Positions 1 through 7,370 are shown, counted from the first letter of the stretch. The stretch: 12,553 bases of DNA from Spirochaeta sp. (GCA_027859055.1 JAQIBO010000465.1:1-12553), one strand, 5' to 3'. The notes: generated from the letters alone by a model not told the origin. Numbers and translations: made by a program.

Positions 1-1313
1 ATCGCGAGCAGATTAGTCTTGGCGGCGATGTCGTCGATCACGCCGATCATGTTCATCATGACGTCGGCGGACTCGGCGACCTTTTTCATCAACTCCCGCG
101 TGCTCACCATATCGTGCTCGCCCTGCTCGCTCGTTCTTTCGAGCGCTTCCGCCATCTTGAGCTTTTCTTCACTGACCCGGGCGATGCTTCTGATATTACC
201 GGACATCTCCTCTATGGACGCAGAGGACTGGTCAATCGCGGCGGCCTGGCTCTCTATCTGTTCGTTCAGGTGGATGAGACGGTCGCCGACATCGTCCGCC
301 GCGGCACCGGAGTTCCGCACCTCTTCATCGAGCGTGTTCATCTTGCGCTTCATCTGTTCCGAATTAGCGCGCATCTGTTCAATTGCGGCGGCGGTCTGGG
401 TAGAACTGGAGGCCAGGTCTTCACTTCCCTGCCGCGTCTGTTCCGACACCGCCTTGATGCCACCCATCATCGTATTCAACTTCTCAATAAATGCGTTGAA
501 GTACTCCGACAGCCGCCCGATCTCGTCGCGGCTGTCCACTTCGGACCGGACCGTCAGGTCTCCCTCACTTACCCGGTCAAACGCGCCAACGTAGTCCGCA
601 AGCGGCCGGGTCACGCGACCGATGCTAAACCAGATCACCGAGCCCATCACAACGATCAGGGTAAATGAGATGAGGGCGATGTTAATGGCCGCGCTTTGTT
701 GGGTTGCCTGGGCGGATTCGAGGGAACTGATGATTTCAAAGGCGCCGTGGATCTCGCCCACGTTCCACCCTTCCTTGATACCCCCGATCGGGTCCGGTTC
801 TCCAGCGGGATCTCCATGACAGAGCATACACTCCTGGGTCAAAACGATGGGGCGAAAGTAGCGGATCTCATCCTCACCGTAGACGATCCGTTCCGGCGCG
901 CCCGTCTCCTTCAATTCCGCCAAGATGTCCGACTCCAGCGCCGTTGGCTCGTTTTCCGGATTACGGGGGGACTCTTTTGGTACACGAAACTGGTAGTTGG
1001 CCGCCTCGGCGTTCATACCGGCCACATCCATCGCGGTGATGATCGGCACGGCGTCGATGAGCGCCTCCCGGTCCCCGCGCTCTATCAGGACATCAAAGTC
1101 CTGAATGACACCGGCTTCGAGTTTGTCCGCCATGTTTTCCCGAGCAGCCTCGGCGGTAAACACGACGGCGCGGCTCTTTTCCACTATCGCCTCGGTCGCC
1201 TGGGTACCGATTGCGCTGGTAAACAGGACCGACAGAACGGCGGCAAGTACGACGATACCGGTGGTCGCAATCGTCAGGATTTTGAACTTCATACTGAGGT
1301 CTTTAAAACGCAT
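1..1313 (-). CDS. Methyl-accepting chemotaxis protein with periplasmic haem-binding (Tll0287-like/DUF3365) sensor, C-terminus cut off
   Basis: Inner-membrane chemoreceptor expected to signal to CheA/CheW. I read 437 codons from ATG at 1313; the 3' end lies outside the window. TM1 is about residues 12-33. A periplasmic domain of about 170 residues follows and contains CMLCHGDP at about 162-169, a CxxCH covalent haem c site. Then come TM2 (about 208-231), a HAMP domain (about 232-285, with DEIGRLSEYFNAFI near its end) and the coiled-coil signalling domain. The window stops inside the conserved hairpin tip (IDDIAAKTNLLA). A periplasmic region of this size with CxxCH near its end matches the Tll0287-like (DUF3365) family, whose characterised members bind haem. 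The start has AAGGA about 9 nt upstream. The gene lies 77 bp downstream of the receiver gene on the same strand. Ligand (oxygen, NO or redox state) is inferred. Confidence is high for the receptor and good for haem. Confidence 0.93.
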   Translation of the reverse strand, partial: MRFKDLSMKFKILTIATTGIVVLAAVLSVLFTSAIGTQATEAIVEKSRAVVFTAEAARENMADKLEAGVIQDFDVLIERGDREALIDAVPIITAMDVAGMNAEAANYQFRVPKESPRNPENEPTALESDILAELKETGAPERIVYGEDEIRYFRPIVLTQECMLCHGDPAGEPDPIGGIKEGWNVGEIHGAFEIISSLESAQATQQSAAINIALISFTLIVVMGSVIWFSIGRVTRPLADYVGAFDRVSEGDLTVRSEVDSRDEIGRLSEYFNAFIEKLNTMMGGIKAVSEQTRQGSEDLASSSTQTAAAIEQMRANSEQMKRKMNTLDEEVRNSGAAADDVGDRLIHLNEQIESQAAAIDQSSASIEEMSGNIRSIARVSEEKLKMAEALERTSEQGEHDMVSTRELMKKVAESADVMMNMIGVIDDIAAKTNLLA

Positions 1314-1331
1314 TGAATTGTCCTTCTTTCC

Positions 1332-1353
1332 GGGAACGGGCTGTGCCCGTCCC
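1332..1353 (-). other. Hairpin in the receiver-chemoreceptor intergenic leader
   Basis: ACGGGC (1336-1341) and GCCCGT (1345-1350) pair around a TGT loop. GGG (1332-1334) and CCC (1351-1353) extend the stem past one bulged A. On the minus strand it follows the receiver stop and ends about 10 nt before the chemoreceptor's AAGGA ribosome site. No T-run follows on either strand, so it is not a classic intrinsic terminator. It may partly attenuate transcription or mark an mRNA processing or stability point that lowers or uncouples receptor expression. Function is inferred. Confidence 0.45.
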
Positions 1354-1390
1354 TATCTTATCACACCCGAATTCAAAACTGGAACTGTTT

Positions 1391-1846
1391 TTATTCGCAC
1401 GAATGCACCACCTGATTGGCGAAAACTTCCAGAGCAACGTAAATCGCTTCCACCAGTATGAAGGTACCGGAGTTCTTGAGAACGTATCCGTAGCGCGTCA
1501 CCGTCCGCACCCGTTCCACGATCTCCGGCTCCTGATGACTGCTCAAAAACACGATCGGCACCGTCTGTTCGGCCAGTATCTGTTCTGCCGCCTCAATTCC
1601 GTCGATGCCCCGGCCGAGGTCGATGTCCATCAACACCAGATCGACAGGCTGTACGCCGGCATGGGGTGAGACGACAGCGGCAACGGCGGCCTCGCCGGAG
1701 TTGACGATCTCTACCTCATACCCTTCCTGCTGAAGACGCCGTTGCTCATCCATCGCGATAATTAATTCGTCTTCCACCAGCAGAATGCGTGCGCGCGAAA
1801 TGGTGGCGTCGGCGGCGGCCGCCGGTTGCCGGTTATTCGTCGCCAT
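1391..1846 (-). CDS. Stand-alone response regulator receiver protein
   Basis: A 151-residue CheY-like receiver with no output domain. After an Ala-rich tail of about 18 residues the domain begins ARILLVEDE, with acidic pair E25-D26. The likely phosphoacceptor is D74 in LVLMDIDLG. The switch Ser is S102/S103 in FLSSH, and the conserved Lys is K124 in YVLKNSG. All active-site positions are present. The ATG at 1846 lies inside the end of the HD-GYP gene (14-bp overlap), with AGGAGGT about 11 nt upstream, so translation is probably coupled. It most likely receives phosphate from the kinase encoded two genes upstream. In many spirochaete proteins I recall, a similar receiver is fused to the kinase. 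Target unknown: it could act by protein contact (chemotaxis or the HD-GYP protein) or be a phosphate sink. Confidence 0.92.
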   Translation of the reverse strand: MATNNRQPAAAADATISRARILLVEDELIIAMDEQRRLQQEGYEVEIVNSGEAAVAAVVSPHAGVQPVDLVLMDIDLGRGIDGIEAAEQILAEQTVPIVFLSSHQEPEIVERVRTVTRYGYVLKNSGTFILVEAIYVALEVFANQVVHSCE

Positions 1847-3602
1847 AGCGTTGCGCGACCTCCTGAAAATCGGTATGTAGTCGATCGAACGCCTGGACCA
1901 CCTCGGGGCAGAACTGCGTTTCCGTGTGTGTCAGTATCTCTTCACGAGCGGCCTCGTGTGTCCATGCCGCCTTGTACGGCCGCACACTGCGAAGTGCGTC
2001 GTACACGTCGCAGACGGTGACGATCCGGGCGGACAGCGGGATTCCCCCGGCCGCTTTTCCGCCGGGATATCCCGCCCCATCGTAGCGTTCGTGGTGGTCC
2101 CGGGCGATCTCGGCGGCCAGCTCCAGACTTGGTTTGCCGGCGAGAATGCTGTACCCCAGCGTGGTGTGCTGCTTGATTGTGGAAAACTCCTCCGCGGTCA
2201 GACGGCGCGGCGCAAGTAGTATCTCGTCGCTTATTCCAACTTTGCCGATGTCGTGCAGCGGTGCAAATCGTTCCATGTCGCAGGAGAAATAGAGCGGACT
2301 GCCCATCTGTTCCGAGAGAAGACGCGCGTACAGACCAACGCGTCGCATATGCTGTCCCGTTTCATTGTCACGCACCTCGGCCACACGGGTAATCGTCGAC
2401 AGTATCTCCAACCGCGCGTCCAGCTCCTGGCGACGCATCGTATCCACATCGGTACCCACGGCAAGGTATTTTTCCGCCGGGCCATCCTCGAAGGTTACTT
2501 TGTTTATGATGAGGCGGATCCAGTGAACGCCGCCGTCGGCCACCCGGTTGAGCACCTCACCGCTCCAGCGCCCAACGGACTGAAGGTCACGCCACATCGT
2601 CTCGAACAGCGCCCGGTACCCCTCCTCGGAAACGCCCATATCCCAATACGCCCGGGAGCCCGGGTTTATGATACGGGGGTTCTTTCCGCGCACCGTGTCC
2701 AGGTCCAGACCGTACAGGTTACGAAATGAAGGATTCACATATTCAATTCCACCGGCTTCATCGGTGATCACGATCGTGTTGTCACTTGCCTCAATCGCAT
2801 GGAAAAAAGTATCCCGTTCCTGTTGCAGCAACACTGTCTCAGTCACGTCGTTGGCGTACAGGACACACTTTTTGTCGCCGAGAACCGGGGTTATTTTCAG
2901 GTCATACAGCCGTCCGTGGCGCTCGTACACCTCCCCGCGTTGTGATCGGTGGTCGCAGGAGTGACAGTAGCGTTCGTGAAAGTTATCCGGGAGGAGTTCA
3001 TGCAGGCCGTTGAGATCGGAGATACCGTGGCTCGTCATCCAGCGCCGTGCCGTGGGATTGGCGTAGGTGATATTCGCGTCGCACTCCATCATCAGCACAA
3101 CGTTAGGATTGGTTTCCGGCATCATCGCCAGTGACCGAATCTGTTCTCGCAGGGTGATGTCCCGGGAGATATCCGTTGCGGACACCAGCACCCGCTTTAG
3201 ACGATCGTCGTCGGGTGCTCGGCGCATCATGAGGCGCAACTGAATTGTCGCACCGTCGAGGCGGGTATTGGTCGTCTCGACGCGGTATTCCGGTTCCCTT
3301 GCACGAAGGGCGAGCACGCCGGCGATCATCGCGGGAAACGCCTCGGTGCCGAGAACATCACCAAACCACAGTGCCAGCTCCTCCTCAGAGTTTGCCCGAA
3401 GGAGCGACAGCATCGCCGCGTTCGTCCGTACCAGCAGGTTATGATCCAGAAATGTTACCGGGGGGATCACTGCCGTGTTGATCGCCTCCATAACATCGGT
3501 GAACCGCTGCGACGGAAGGGTGTTGATTGCGTCAACCACCGAAGAGAGGTCCAGCTCCATGAGCGGGACCGGGTTTTCCCGGAAGTAGTACTCCCCGTTC
3601 AT
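1833..3602 (-). CDS. Triple-PAS HD-GYP domain protein, probable cyclic-di-GMP phosphodiesterase
   Basis: A 589-residue cytoplasmic protein with no membrane segment. It has three PAS-type domains (about 45-150, 163-258 and 265-388) and an HD-GYP domain (about 395-575). HD-GYP hallmarks are intact: RDNETGQHMRRV (411-422), PLHDIGKVGI (HD at 450-451), DHHERYDGAGYPGG (HHE 503-505, GYP 511-513), ARIVTVCDVYDAL and RPYK (541-544). Characterised family members hydrolyse c-di-GMP to pGpG/GMP. PAS2 has CHSC (213-216), which is not CxxCH. I chose ATG 3602 because it overlaps the kinase stop as ATGA and has GGGAGG about 7 nt upstream. The longer frame to 3896 only shadows the kinase ATPase domain. There is no receiver domain, so control must come from the PAS domains or from partner proteins of the operon. 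Confidence 0.93.
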   Translation of the reverse strand: MNGEYYFRENPVPLMELDLSSVVDAINTLPSQRFTDVMEAINTAVIPPVTFLDHNLLVRTNAAMLSLLRANSEEELALWFGDVLGTEAFPAMIAGVLALRAREPEYRVETTNTRLDGATIQLRLMMRRAPDDDRLKRVLVSATDISRDITLREQIRSLAMMPETNPNVVLMMECDANITYANPTARRWMTSHGISDLNGLHELLPDNFHERYCHSCDHRSQRGEVYERHGRLYDLKITPVLGDKKCVLYANDVTETVLLQQERDTFFHAIEASDNTIVITDEAGGIEYVNPSFRNLYGLDLDTVRGKNPRIINPGSRAYWDMGVSEEGYRALFETMWRDLQSVGRWSGEVLNRVADGGVHWIRLIINKVTFEDGPAEKYLAVGTDVDTMRRQELDARLEILSTITRVAEVRDNETGQHMRRVGLYARLLSEQMGSPLYFSCDMERFAPLHDIGKVGISDEILLAPRRLTAEEFSTIKQHTTLGYSILAGKPSLELAAEIARDHHERYDGAGYPGGKAAGGIPLSARIVTVCDVYDALRSVRPYKAAWTHEAAREEILTHTETQFCPEVVQAFDRLHTDFQEVAQRYGDE

Positions 3603-4825
3603 CGGTTGTCCTCCCCGGCGGCAACGCCAACCACTGCCGTCACGATCGCACCACCGGAATTCCCGTTTTCCAGACTGAGTTCCTCGCCGTCTCCGCCGGT
3701 AAGCCCCCGAAGCAAGTCGAGGCCAAATCCGGAGGTCTCTCCGTCCAGAACATCCCGGGAAAAGCCGGCGCCGTCGTCGCGGCACACGATCTGGACTTGT
3801 TCCGGGCTCAACCATGAAACCGATAATGCAATGCGCGCCGCGTGCCCGGCGTATTTTTCGGCGTTGGTAAGCAGTTCGTTGATAATGATCCCGCACTTAC
3901 CGGCGTCGCTACTGGATACCAGGAGATCGTCTTCGTGCGCTTCAACCGTGACCGTTGCACCGCCGTCGGAACCGCCGGCCCCTTCCGCGATTGAGCGCGC
4001 CAGAACACCGATATCCACCCGCCCGGCATCATTGTTGTCCAGTAACAGTTCCTGAATGCGAACCATCGTATCCAGGCGGCCCGCCGCCTCATCCAGGGAG
4101 TTCCGGGAGTGGTCATCTTCAGCACGCATCGCCTGCAATGCCAGAAGCGAGCGCACGATGCCAAAGTCATTTTTCACGCGATGCCGGAGCTCCCGGGCAA
4201 GCAGCTTCTCCCGTTCCAGTAGTTCTTCGATGCGGCGAAACGCCGCGCGGCGGCGCCACTGCTCACCGATCGCCCACAGGGTGAATCCAAAGTCGTTGGA
4301 GAGCTGGACAAGCAAGTCGCGCTCCTCTGCGTCATCGCGCTGTTCGGGCTTTAGCGCCACCGTGAGGATTCCCGCCAGGCGACCGTCGTGGCGCAACCCG
4401 CGGCTCAGAGAGCGCCCCTGCTGGTATACCGGACGTGCGGGGCATGATTCACACACGACGCTATCCGTGTCCAGTTCCACCAGATCGTGTGTCGCAATCG
4501 CCTGTTTGATGCACTGCGGCGGGCCGTCGTGGCGCAACAACGTTTCAAACGCTGTTGCGGTTTCCGCCATACCGTAATGGTGAAACGAACGGACCCGAGG
4601 TTCTGGAGCAGGTGTATCATCCTCCTGAAACAGGACAACCCAGGCGTGGGTGTATCCCCGTGAATCCACCAACGTGTTACACACCTCCTCTGCCAGCCGC
4701 TCGGGGTCTGCCTGGTAGAGCATCACCTGATTTGCCCGCCGAATCGCGTCCAGGACATCCCGAAGGTGTTCAATGCGACGCTGAGCAGCACGACGATCAG
4801 AGATATCGCGAGCGATCGAGAGCAC
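3599..4825 (-). CDS. Histidine kinase, C-terminal part (PAS end-GAF-HisKA_2-HATPase), separated from its N-terminus by a frameshift
   Basis: 408 codons open from a GTG that is not a natural start. The first residues (LSIARDISDRR) are the end of a PAS domain whose beginning lies in the overlapping frame upstream. Then come a GAF-like domain (about 35-185, with CESCPAR at 125-131), a HisKA_2-type dimerisation helix (LLARELRHRVKND, phosphoacceptor H215) and a HATPase domain. The ATPase domain has N-box IINELLTNAEKYA (N316), G1 DDGAGF (350-355) and G2 GFGLDL (366-371). All catalytic boxes are intact, so the kinase half was under selection until recently or is still made. Joined across the 4835-4840 run it forms a protein of about 685 residues. 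The stop overlaps the HD-GYP start. Likely partner is the lone receiver two genes downstream. A separate functional start here is unlikely, since no ribosome site precedes the GTG. Confidence 0.85.
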   Translation of the reverse strand: MLSIARDISDRRAAQRRIEHLRDVLDAIRRANQVMLYQADPERLAEEVCNTLVDSRGYTHAWVVLFQEDDTPAPEPRVRSFHHYGMAETATAFETLLRHDGPPQCIKQAIATHDLVELDTDSVVCESCPARPVYQQGRSLSRGLRHDGRLAGILTVALKPEQRDDAEERDLLVQLSNDFGFTLWAIGEQWRRRAAFRRIEELLEREKLLARELRHRVKNDFGIVRSLLALQAMRAEDDHSRNSLDEAAGRLDTMVRIQELLLDNNDAGRVDIGVLARSIAEGAGGSDGGATVTVEAHEDDLLVSSSDAGKCGIIINELLTNAEKYAGHAARIALSVSWLSPEQVQIVCRDDGAGFSRDVLDGETSGFGLDLLRGLTGGDGEELSLENGNSGGAIVTAVVGVAAGEDNR

Positions 4826-5655
4826 GTGCCGGCGCCCCCCAGTGTCACAACCGTAGCGTGAACCTCCACCGGAAGAGCCACACCGTCCCGCGCAACATGT
4901 TCCGTTTCAATCAGCAGATGACCCTCGTCCCGGAGGCGTTGTATCAGCGCGGGCATCTCCGCCGCAGTCGTTTTGGAGACGATGTCCGCCGGACCGCGCT
5001 GGAGCAGTTCCTCCCGGGTGTACCCGAGCATCTCGCACGCCCCGGGATTGACATCCACAAACTGCCCGGTTCCTCCGACGCTGAACTCGCTCACGTACAC
5101 GGCGTCCGCGGTATGTTGCATTAACCCGGTGAAGCGTTCGCGGGTTTCATCAAGCTCAGCGTGGTAGCGCCGGACAGTGGTCATGTCGAGGAGTGCGGTG
5201 AGGCACTGGTGAGAGCCGTCGACACTTCTGGACGGAGTACCGACCAACACAACTTCCCGCAACTCCCCGTCGCCACCGGTCATCTGCACGGAGACGCGGT
5301 GTTCCTCTCTGGTGGACAGGACGGTCCGCAGGTACCTGAAGAATGGTGCGTGAAACTCCGGGCCCAGAACAAGCACGAACGGATGTTTCAGGATCCGTTG
5401 CCGTTCCCGACCGAGCAGTTCCAGTGCCGCCCGGTTGGCGTCCAGTACAACGCCTTCCGCGTTCAAGCTTACATAGGGAATCGGAGCATCCTGAAACAGG
5501 TTTTCGAATCGCTCAAGAGACCGGGTTGTGTACTCCTGGGCATCCCGGAGCTCCTGGTTCTGTGCCTCGAGTTCCGACTGGTGGACGTGCAATTCTTGAA
5601 CGAGGTCGGATCGCGTCGCGTCTTCGAAGCTGTCAGTGTGTTTCATCTGTACCAC
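4723..5655 (-). CDS. PAS-PAS sensor module, N-terminal part of the frameshifted histidine kinase
   Basis: 310 codons. The native part has a coiled coil (about 17-42, QSELEAQNQELRDAQ type), PAS1 (about 48-165) and PAS2 (about 172-273). After residue 274 the frame leaves the PAS consensus and runs about 36 unrelated residues to a stop. In the other frame PAS2 ends normally (VLSIARDISDRR). The frame break is at the six-G run on the coding strand. If the frame is truly as written, the product is a PAS-only protein. If one G is missing from the sequence, or ribosomes slip -1, it is the sensor half of a kinase of about 685 residues. Start is uncertain: GTG at 5655 or ATG at 5646, neither with a clear ribosome site. 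The gene lies 72 bp downstream of the LuxR gene on the same strand. Confidence 0.85.
   Translation of the reverse strand: MVQMKHTDSFEDATRSDLVQELHVHQSELEAQNQELRDAQEYTTRSLERFENLFQDAPIPYVSLNAEGVVLDANRAALELLGRERQRILKHPFVLVLGPEFHAPFFRYLRTVLSTREEHRVSVQMTGGDGELREVVLVGTPSRSVDGSHQCLTALLDMTTVRRYHAELDETRERFTGLMQHTADAVYVSEFSVGGTGQFVDVNPGACEMLGYTREELLQRGPADIVSKTTAAEMPALIQRLRDEGHLLIETEHVARDGVALPVEVHATVVTLGGAGTCSRSLAISLIVVLLSVALNTFGMSWTRFGGQIR
4835..4840 (-). other. Frameshift point in the kinase gene (six-base G run, coding strand)
   Basis: On the coding strand the bases read CTG GGG GGC GCC, running into the non-PAS tail. With one more G they read CTG GGG GGG CGC CGG CAC GTG and join the two PAS2 halves exactly (LGG-RRHVLSIARD). 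Possible explanations are a homopolymer sequencing error, a real inactivating or phase-variable indel, or -1 ribosomal slippage. The in-frame heptamer G GGG GGC has the X XXY YYZ form. Confidence 0.85.
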
Positions 5656-5727
5656 TGAAAGCTATCACGAATATAGTGCATCTACAACTATTATTTCATC
5701 CAGCTTTCCTGTAGTTGGAAGCCCCGC

Positions 5728-6873
5728 CTACCCCCAGCGCCCGGCAACGATGGAAGCGGCGAGCTGTTGAAACGTAAGCGATGAGTCCTGAGGGCGGAGC
5801 TTTCTGCGCAACGCGCTACGGTGGTACTGGATCGTGTGCATACTCCGGTCGAGGGCGGCGGCGGTCTCCTTTATTGAGTACCCTTCTGCAACGTAGCGGA
5901 GGATTTCGAGTTCCCGTTCCGAAAGGTGGAGCCCCGACGCGTGGGTTGCCTGTTCTTCCGGGTGAATTCGCAAAATGCTGCCCAGAGGCAGCCCCCCGGG
6001 ATCGTAGATATCCTCTTCCCGAATCTCCACGGGAAACGAAACCCGGCTTCCCAGGACAACAGGCACCGAAACGGTCCCCTCGGAGCGGCCTTTCCACGCC
6101 TCGTGGCAACGCTGGACCGTCTGGCGGAGGCGGAGGGAATCCGACTCATCAAGCAGCTGGTGCAACCGTTTACTGGCAACGAGAAGATCACCGCCTGAAT
6201 CAAGTAACGCGACGGGCACTTCAAGAGAGGCGATCACCTGCATCTCCATATTGAGGACGCGGCGCAGATTCCGGCGAATGCATGTCAGCCCGATCATGCG
6301 GGCCACAACGCGCCACACGTAGCGTTCCGTGGAGATGAGCCGTCGGGGAGAGGAAATCGAGATAACACCAAAGGGCGCGCCGTGTTTGCGCACCGGAAAC
6401 AGATACACCGCGGTAATCCCGAAGCGTTGGATAACCAGATCCGGGAACGCCGCGTCGTTCATATGGGTGAAGTGAGACTCGACGTAGCGGCGGATTATGG
6501 CCGGGTCAAACAGTTCCGTTGGCTCTTCCGACAAGATCGCATCCCGCATCTCCGGACTGCCGTCAAACGTGATCTCTGAGTTCATCAGGGAGGGTTGCCC
6601 CGCAACGATCTCGGTGCCAGCCAATACCCCGCGGACCACCGGGGTGGTGAACTCCGGACGCACCCGTATCACCCCGTCACCGCCAAGTTCCAGAAATTTG
6701 AACAGAAGCTCCGGGAAGCGCTCCGCGAGAATCCGCGCGGCATCCGGGAGCGGCCCGGAAACACCTTCGTTCTCATTTTCAAACGCCGCGATCAACCGTT
6801 CCGTGTCGTGGACCGCGTTGCATGAATCATCGTCGTACACTGGCAACCGTTCCTCCGAGGCGTAAAGACTCAA
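5728..6873 (-). CDS. LuxR-family transcriptional regulator with GAF/PAS-like sensory N-terminus
   Basis: A protein of up to 381 residues. The C-terminal LuxR/GerE helix-turn-helix is clear at about 316-371: HLSERELEILRYVAEG, then KETAAALDRSMHTIQYHRSALRRKL. Residues about 45-200 look like a GAF-type sensor (FGITAVYLFPVRKHGAPFGVISISS), and about 210-305 resemble a PAS fold. There is no receiver domain, so it is not a standard response regulator and probably binds a small molecule or partner. The start is uncertain. TTG 6873 gives the longest frame, but TTG 6846 has GGAGG 5 nt upstream and may be the true start, giving 372 residues. It diverges from the DsrE gene across a 131-bp interval holding two inverted repeats. 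It is co-directional with the kinase operon, so it may regulate either side. Confidence 0.9.
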   Translation of the reverse strand: MSLYASEERLPVYDDDSCNAVHDTERLIAAFENENEGVSGPLPDAARILAERFPELLFKFLELGGDGVIRVRPEFTTPVVRGVLAGTEIVAGQPSLMNSEITFDGSPEMRDAILSEEPTELFDPAIIRRYVESHFTHMNDAAFPDLVIQRFGITAVYLFPVRKHGAPFGVISISSPRRLISTERYVWRVVARMIGLTCIRRNLRRVLNMEMQVIASLEVPVALLDSGGDLLVASKRLHQLLDESDSLRLRQTVQRCHEAWKGRSEGTVSVPVVLGSRVSFPVEIREEDIYDPGGLPLGSILRIHPEEQATHASGLHLSERELEILRYVAEGYSIKETAAALDRSMHTIQYHRSALRRKLRPQDSSLTFQQLAASIVAGRWG

Positions 6874-6913
6874 TTTCTCTTATTGTAACACCATTCACGG
6901 TTCGCTTCACACC

Positions 6914-6932
6914 TCGGAAACGGGTTTTCCGA
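6914..6932. promoter_or_regulatory. Operator-like inverted repeat between the LuxR and DsrE genes
   Basis: A perfect 7-bp inverted repeat, TCGGAAA-N5-TTTCCGA, sits in the middle of the divergent intergenic interval, 41 bp from the longest LuxR start and 72 bp from the DsrE start. No T-run flanks it and no gene ends here, so a protein-binding site (possibly for the adjacent LuxR-type regulator) is more likely than a terminator. An 8-bp palindrome, CACCGGTG, follows at 6938-6945. The binding factor is unknown. Confidence 0.45.
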
Positions 6933-6963
6933 AAGAGCACCGGTGGGCCTGGCCGACGAGACC

Positions 6964-6996
6964 TATTTATATGTATTTTCAAATAAATAAGGGAGG
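6964..6996 (+). promoter_or_regulatory. AT-rich inverted repeat and strong ribosome binding site before the DsrE gene
   Basis: TATTTAT (6964-6970) and ATAAATA (6983-6989) form a 7-bp inverted repeat with a 12-nt spacer, in an AT-rich island that contrasts with the GC-rich surroundings. GGGAGG (6991-6996) lies 8 nt before the ATG at 7005 and fixes that start. The island probably contains the promoter -10 region. The repeat could be an operator, or an RNA hairpin next to the ribosome site. No convincing -35 hexamer was found. Confidence 0.45.
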
Positions 6997-7004
6997 GTGA
7001 TGCT

Positions 7005-7361
7005 ATGGCACAAATTGTAATCGTGATTCTTTCAGATACGGAGACGCACGCGGACCATGGCCGGCTGACCAATGCGTTTGAACTGGCCGCGGAGACGACC
7101 GAACAGGGGGGTGAAGCGCGAATTGTCTTTGACGGCGCCGGCACGCGCTGGGTACCAAAGCTGGCGGCAGACGACGGGCCGATGGGGAAGATGTTCCGTC
7201 GCGTGCGCCCGTTTGTCGACGGGGCGTGTTCTTTCTGCGCAGCGGCGTTTCACGTCAAAGAGGCGATCCAGGAGACGGATGTTCCGCTCTTGAGCGATTT
7301 TGAAGGTCATCCGTCACTGGCCGGCTACCTTACACGGGGATTTCAGATCGTCACGTTCTGA
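7005..7361 (+). CDS. DsrE-family protein with CxxC motif
   Basis: A small soluble protein of 118 residues. It opens with a beta strand (MAQIVIVILSDTE) followed by an amphipathic helix (GRLTNAFELAAE). A CSFC motif follows (C75/C78, in VDGACSFCAAAFHV), and the end is GHPSLAGYLTRGFQIVTF. Both the length and the layout match DsrE/DsrF/TusD-like proteins (PF02635). In the characterised sulfurtransferase members a Cys at about this place carries persulfide. Here the pair could serve sulfur relay or thiol redox chemistry. No dsr or tus genes are nearby, so a sulfur-oxidation role is not supported. The strong ribosome site and its own AT-rich promoter region suggest good expression. Next to the LuxR-type regulator it may be a regulated target. 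The family is fairly sure, the exact role unknown. Confidence 0.85.
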   Translation: MAQIVIVILSDTETHADHGRLTNAFELAAETTEQGGEARIVFDGAGTRWVPKLAADDGPMGKMFRRVRPFVDGACSFCAAAFHVKEAIQETDVPLLSDFEGHPSLAGYLTRGFQIVTF

Positions 7362-7370
7362 ACCAGCGCC

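Noticed and set aside
19..1316. Several plus-strand open frames over the chemoreceptor
   Set aside because: They are Ser/Arg-rich antisense shadows; the minus-strand frame reads as a complete domain series.
2955..2969. CHSCDH in the HD-GYP PAS2 as a haem c site
   Set aside because: The pattern is C-H-S-C-D, not CxxCH, and the protein has no export signal.
3603..3896. N-terminal extension of the HD-GYP protein
   Set aside because: It overlaps the kinase ATPase domain, is Arg-rich and motif-free, whereas ATG 3602 has a strong ribosome site and an ATGA overlap.
5682..5717. CAACTA/TAGTTG repeat upstream of the kinase as an operator
   Set aside because: Only 6 bp with a spacer of over 20 nt and no symmetry beyond it; chance is likely.
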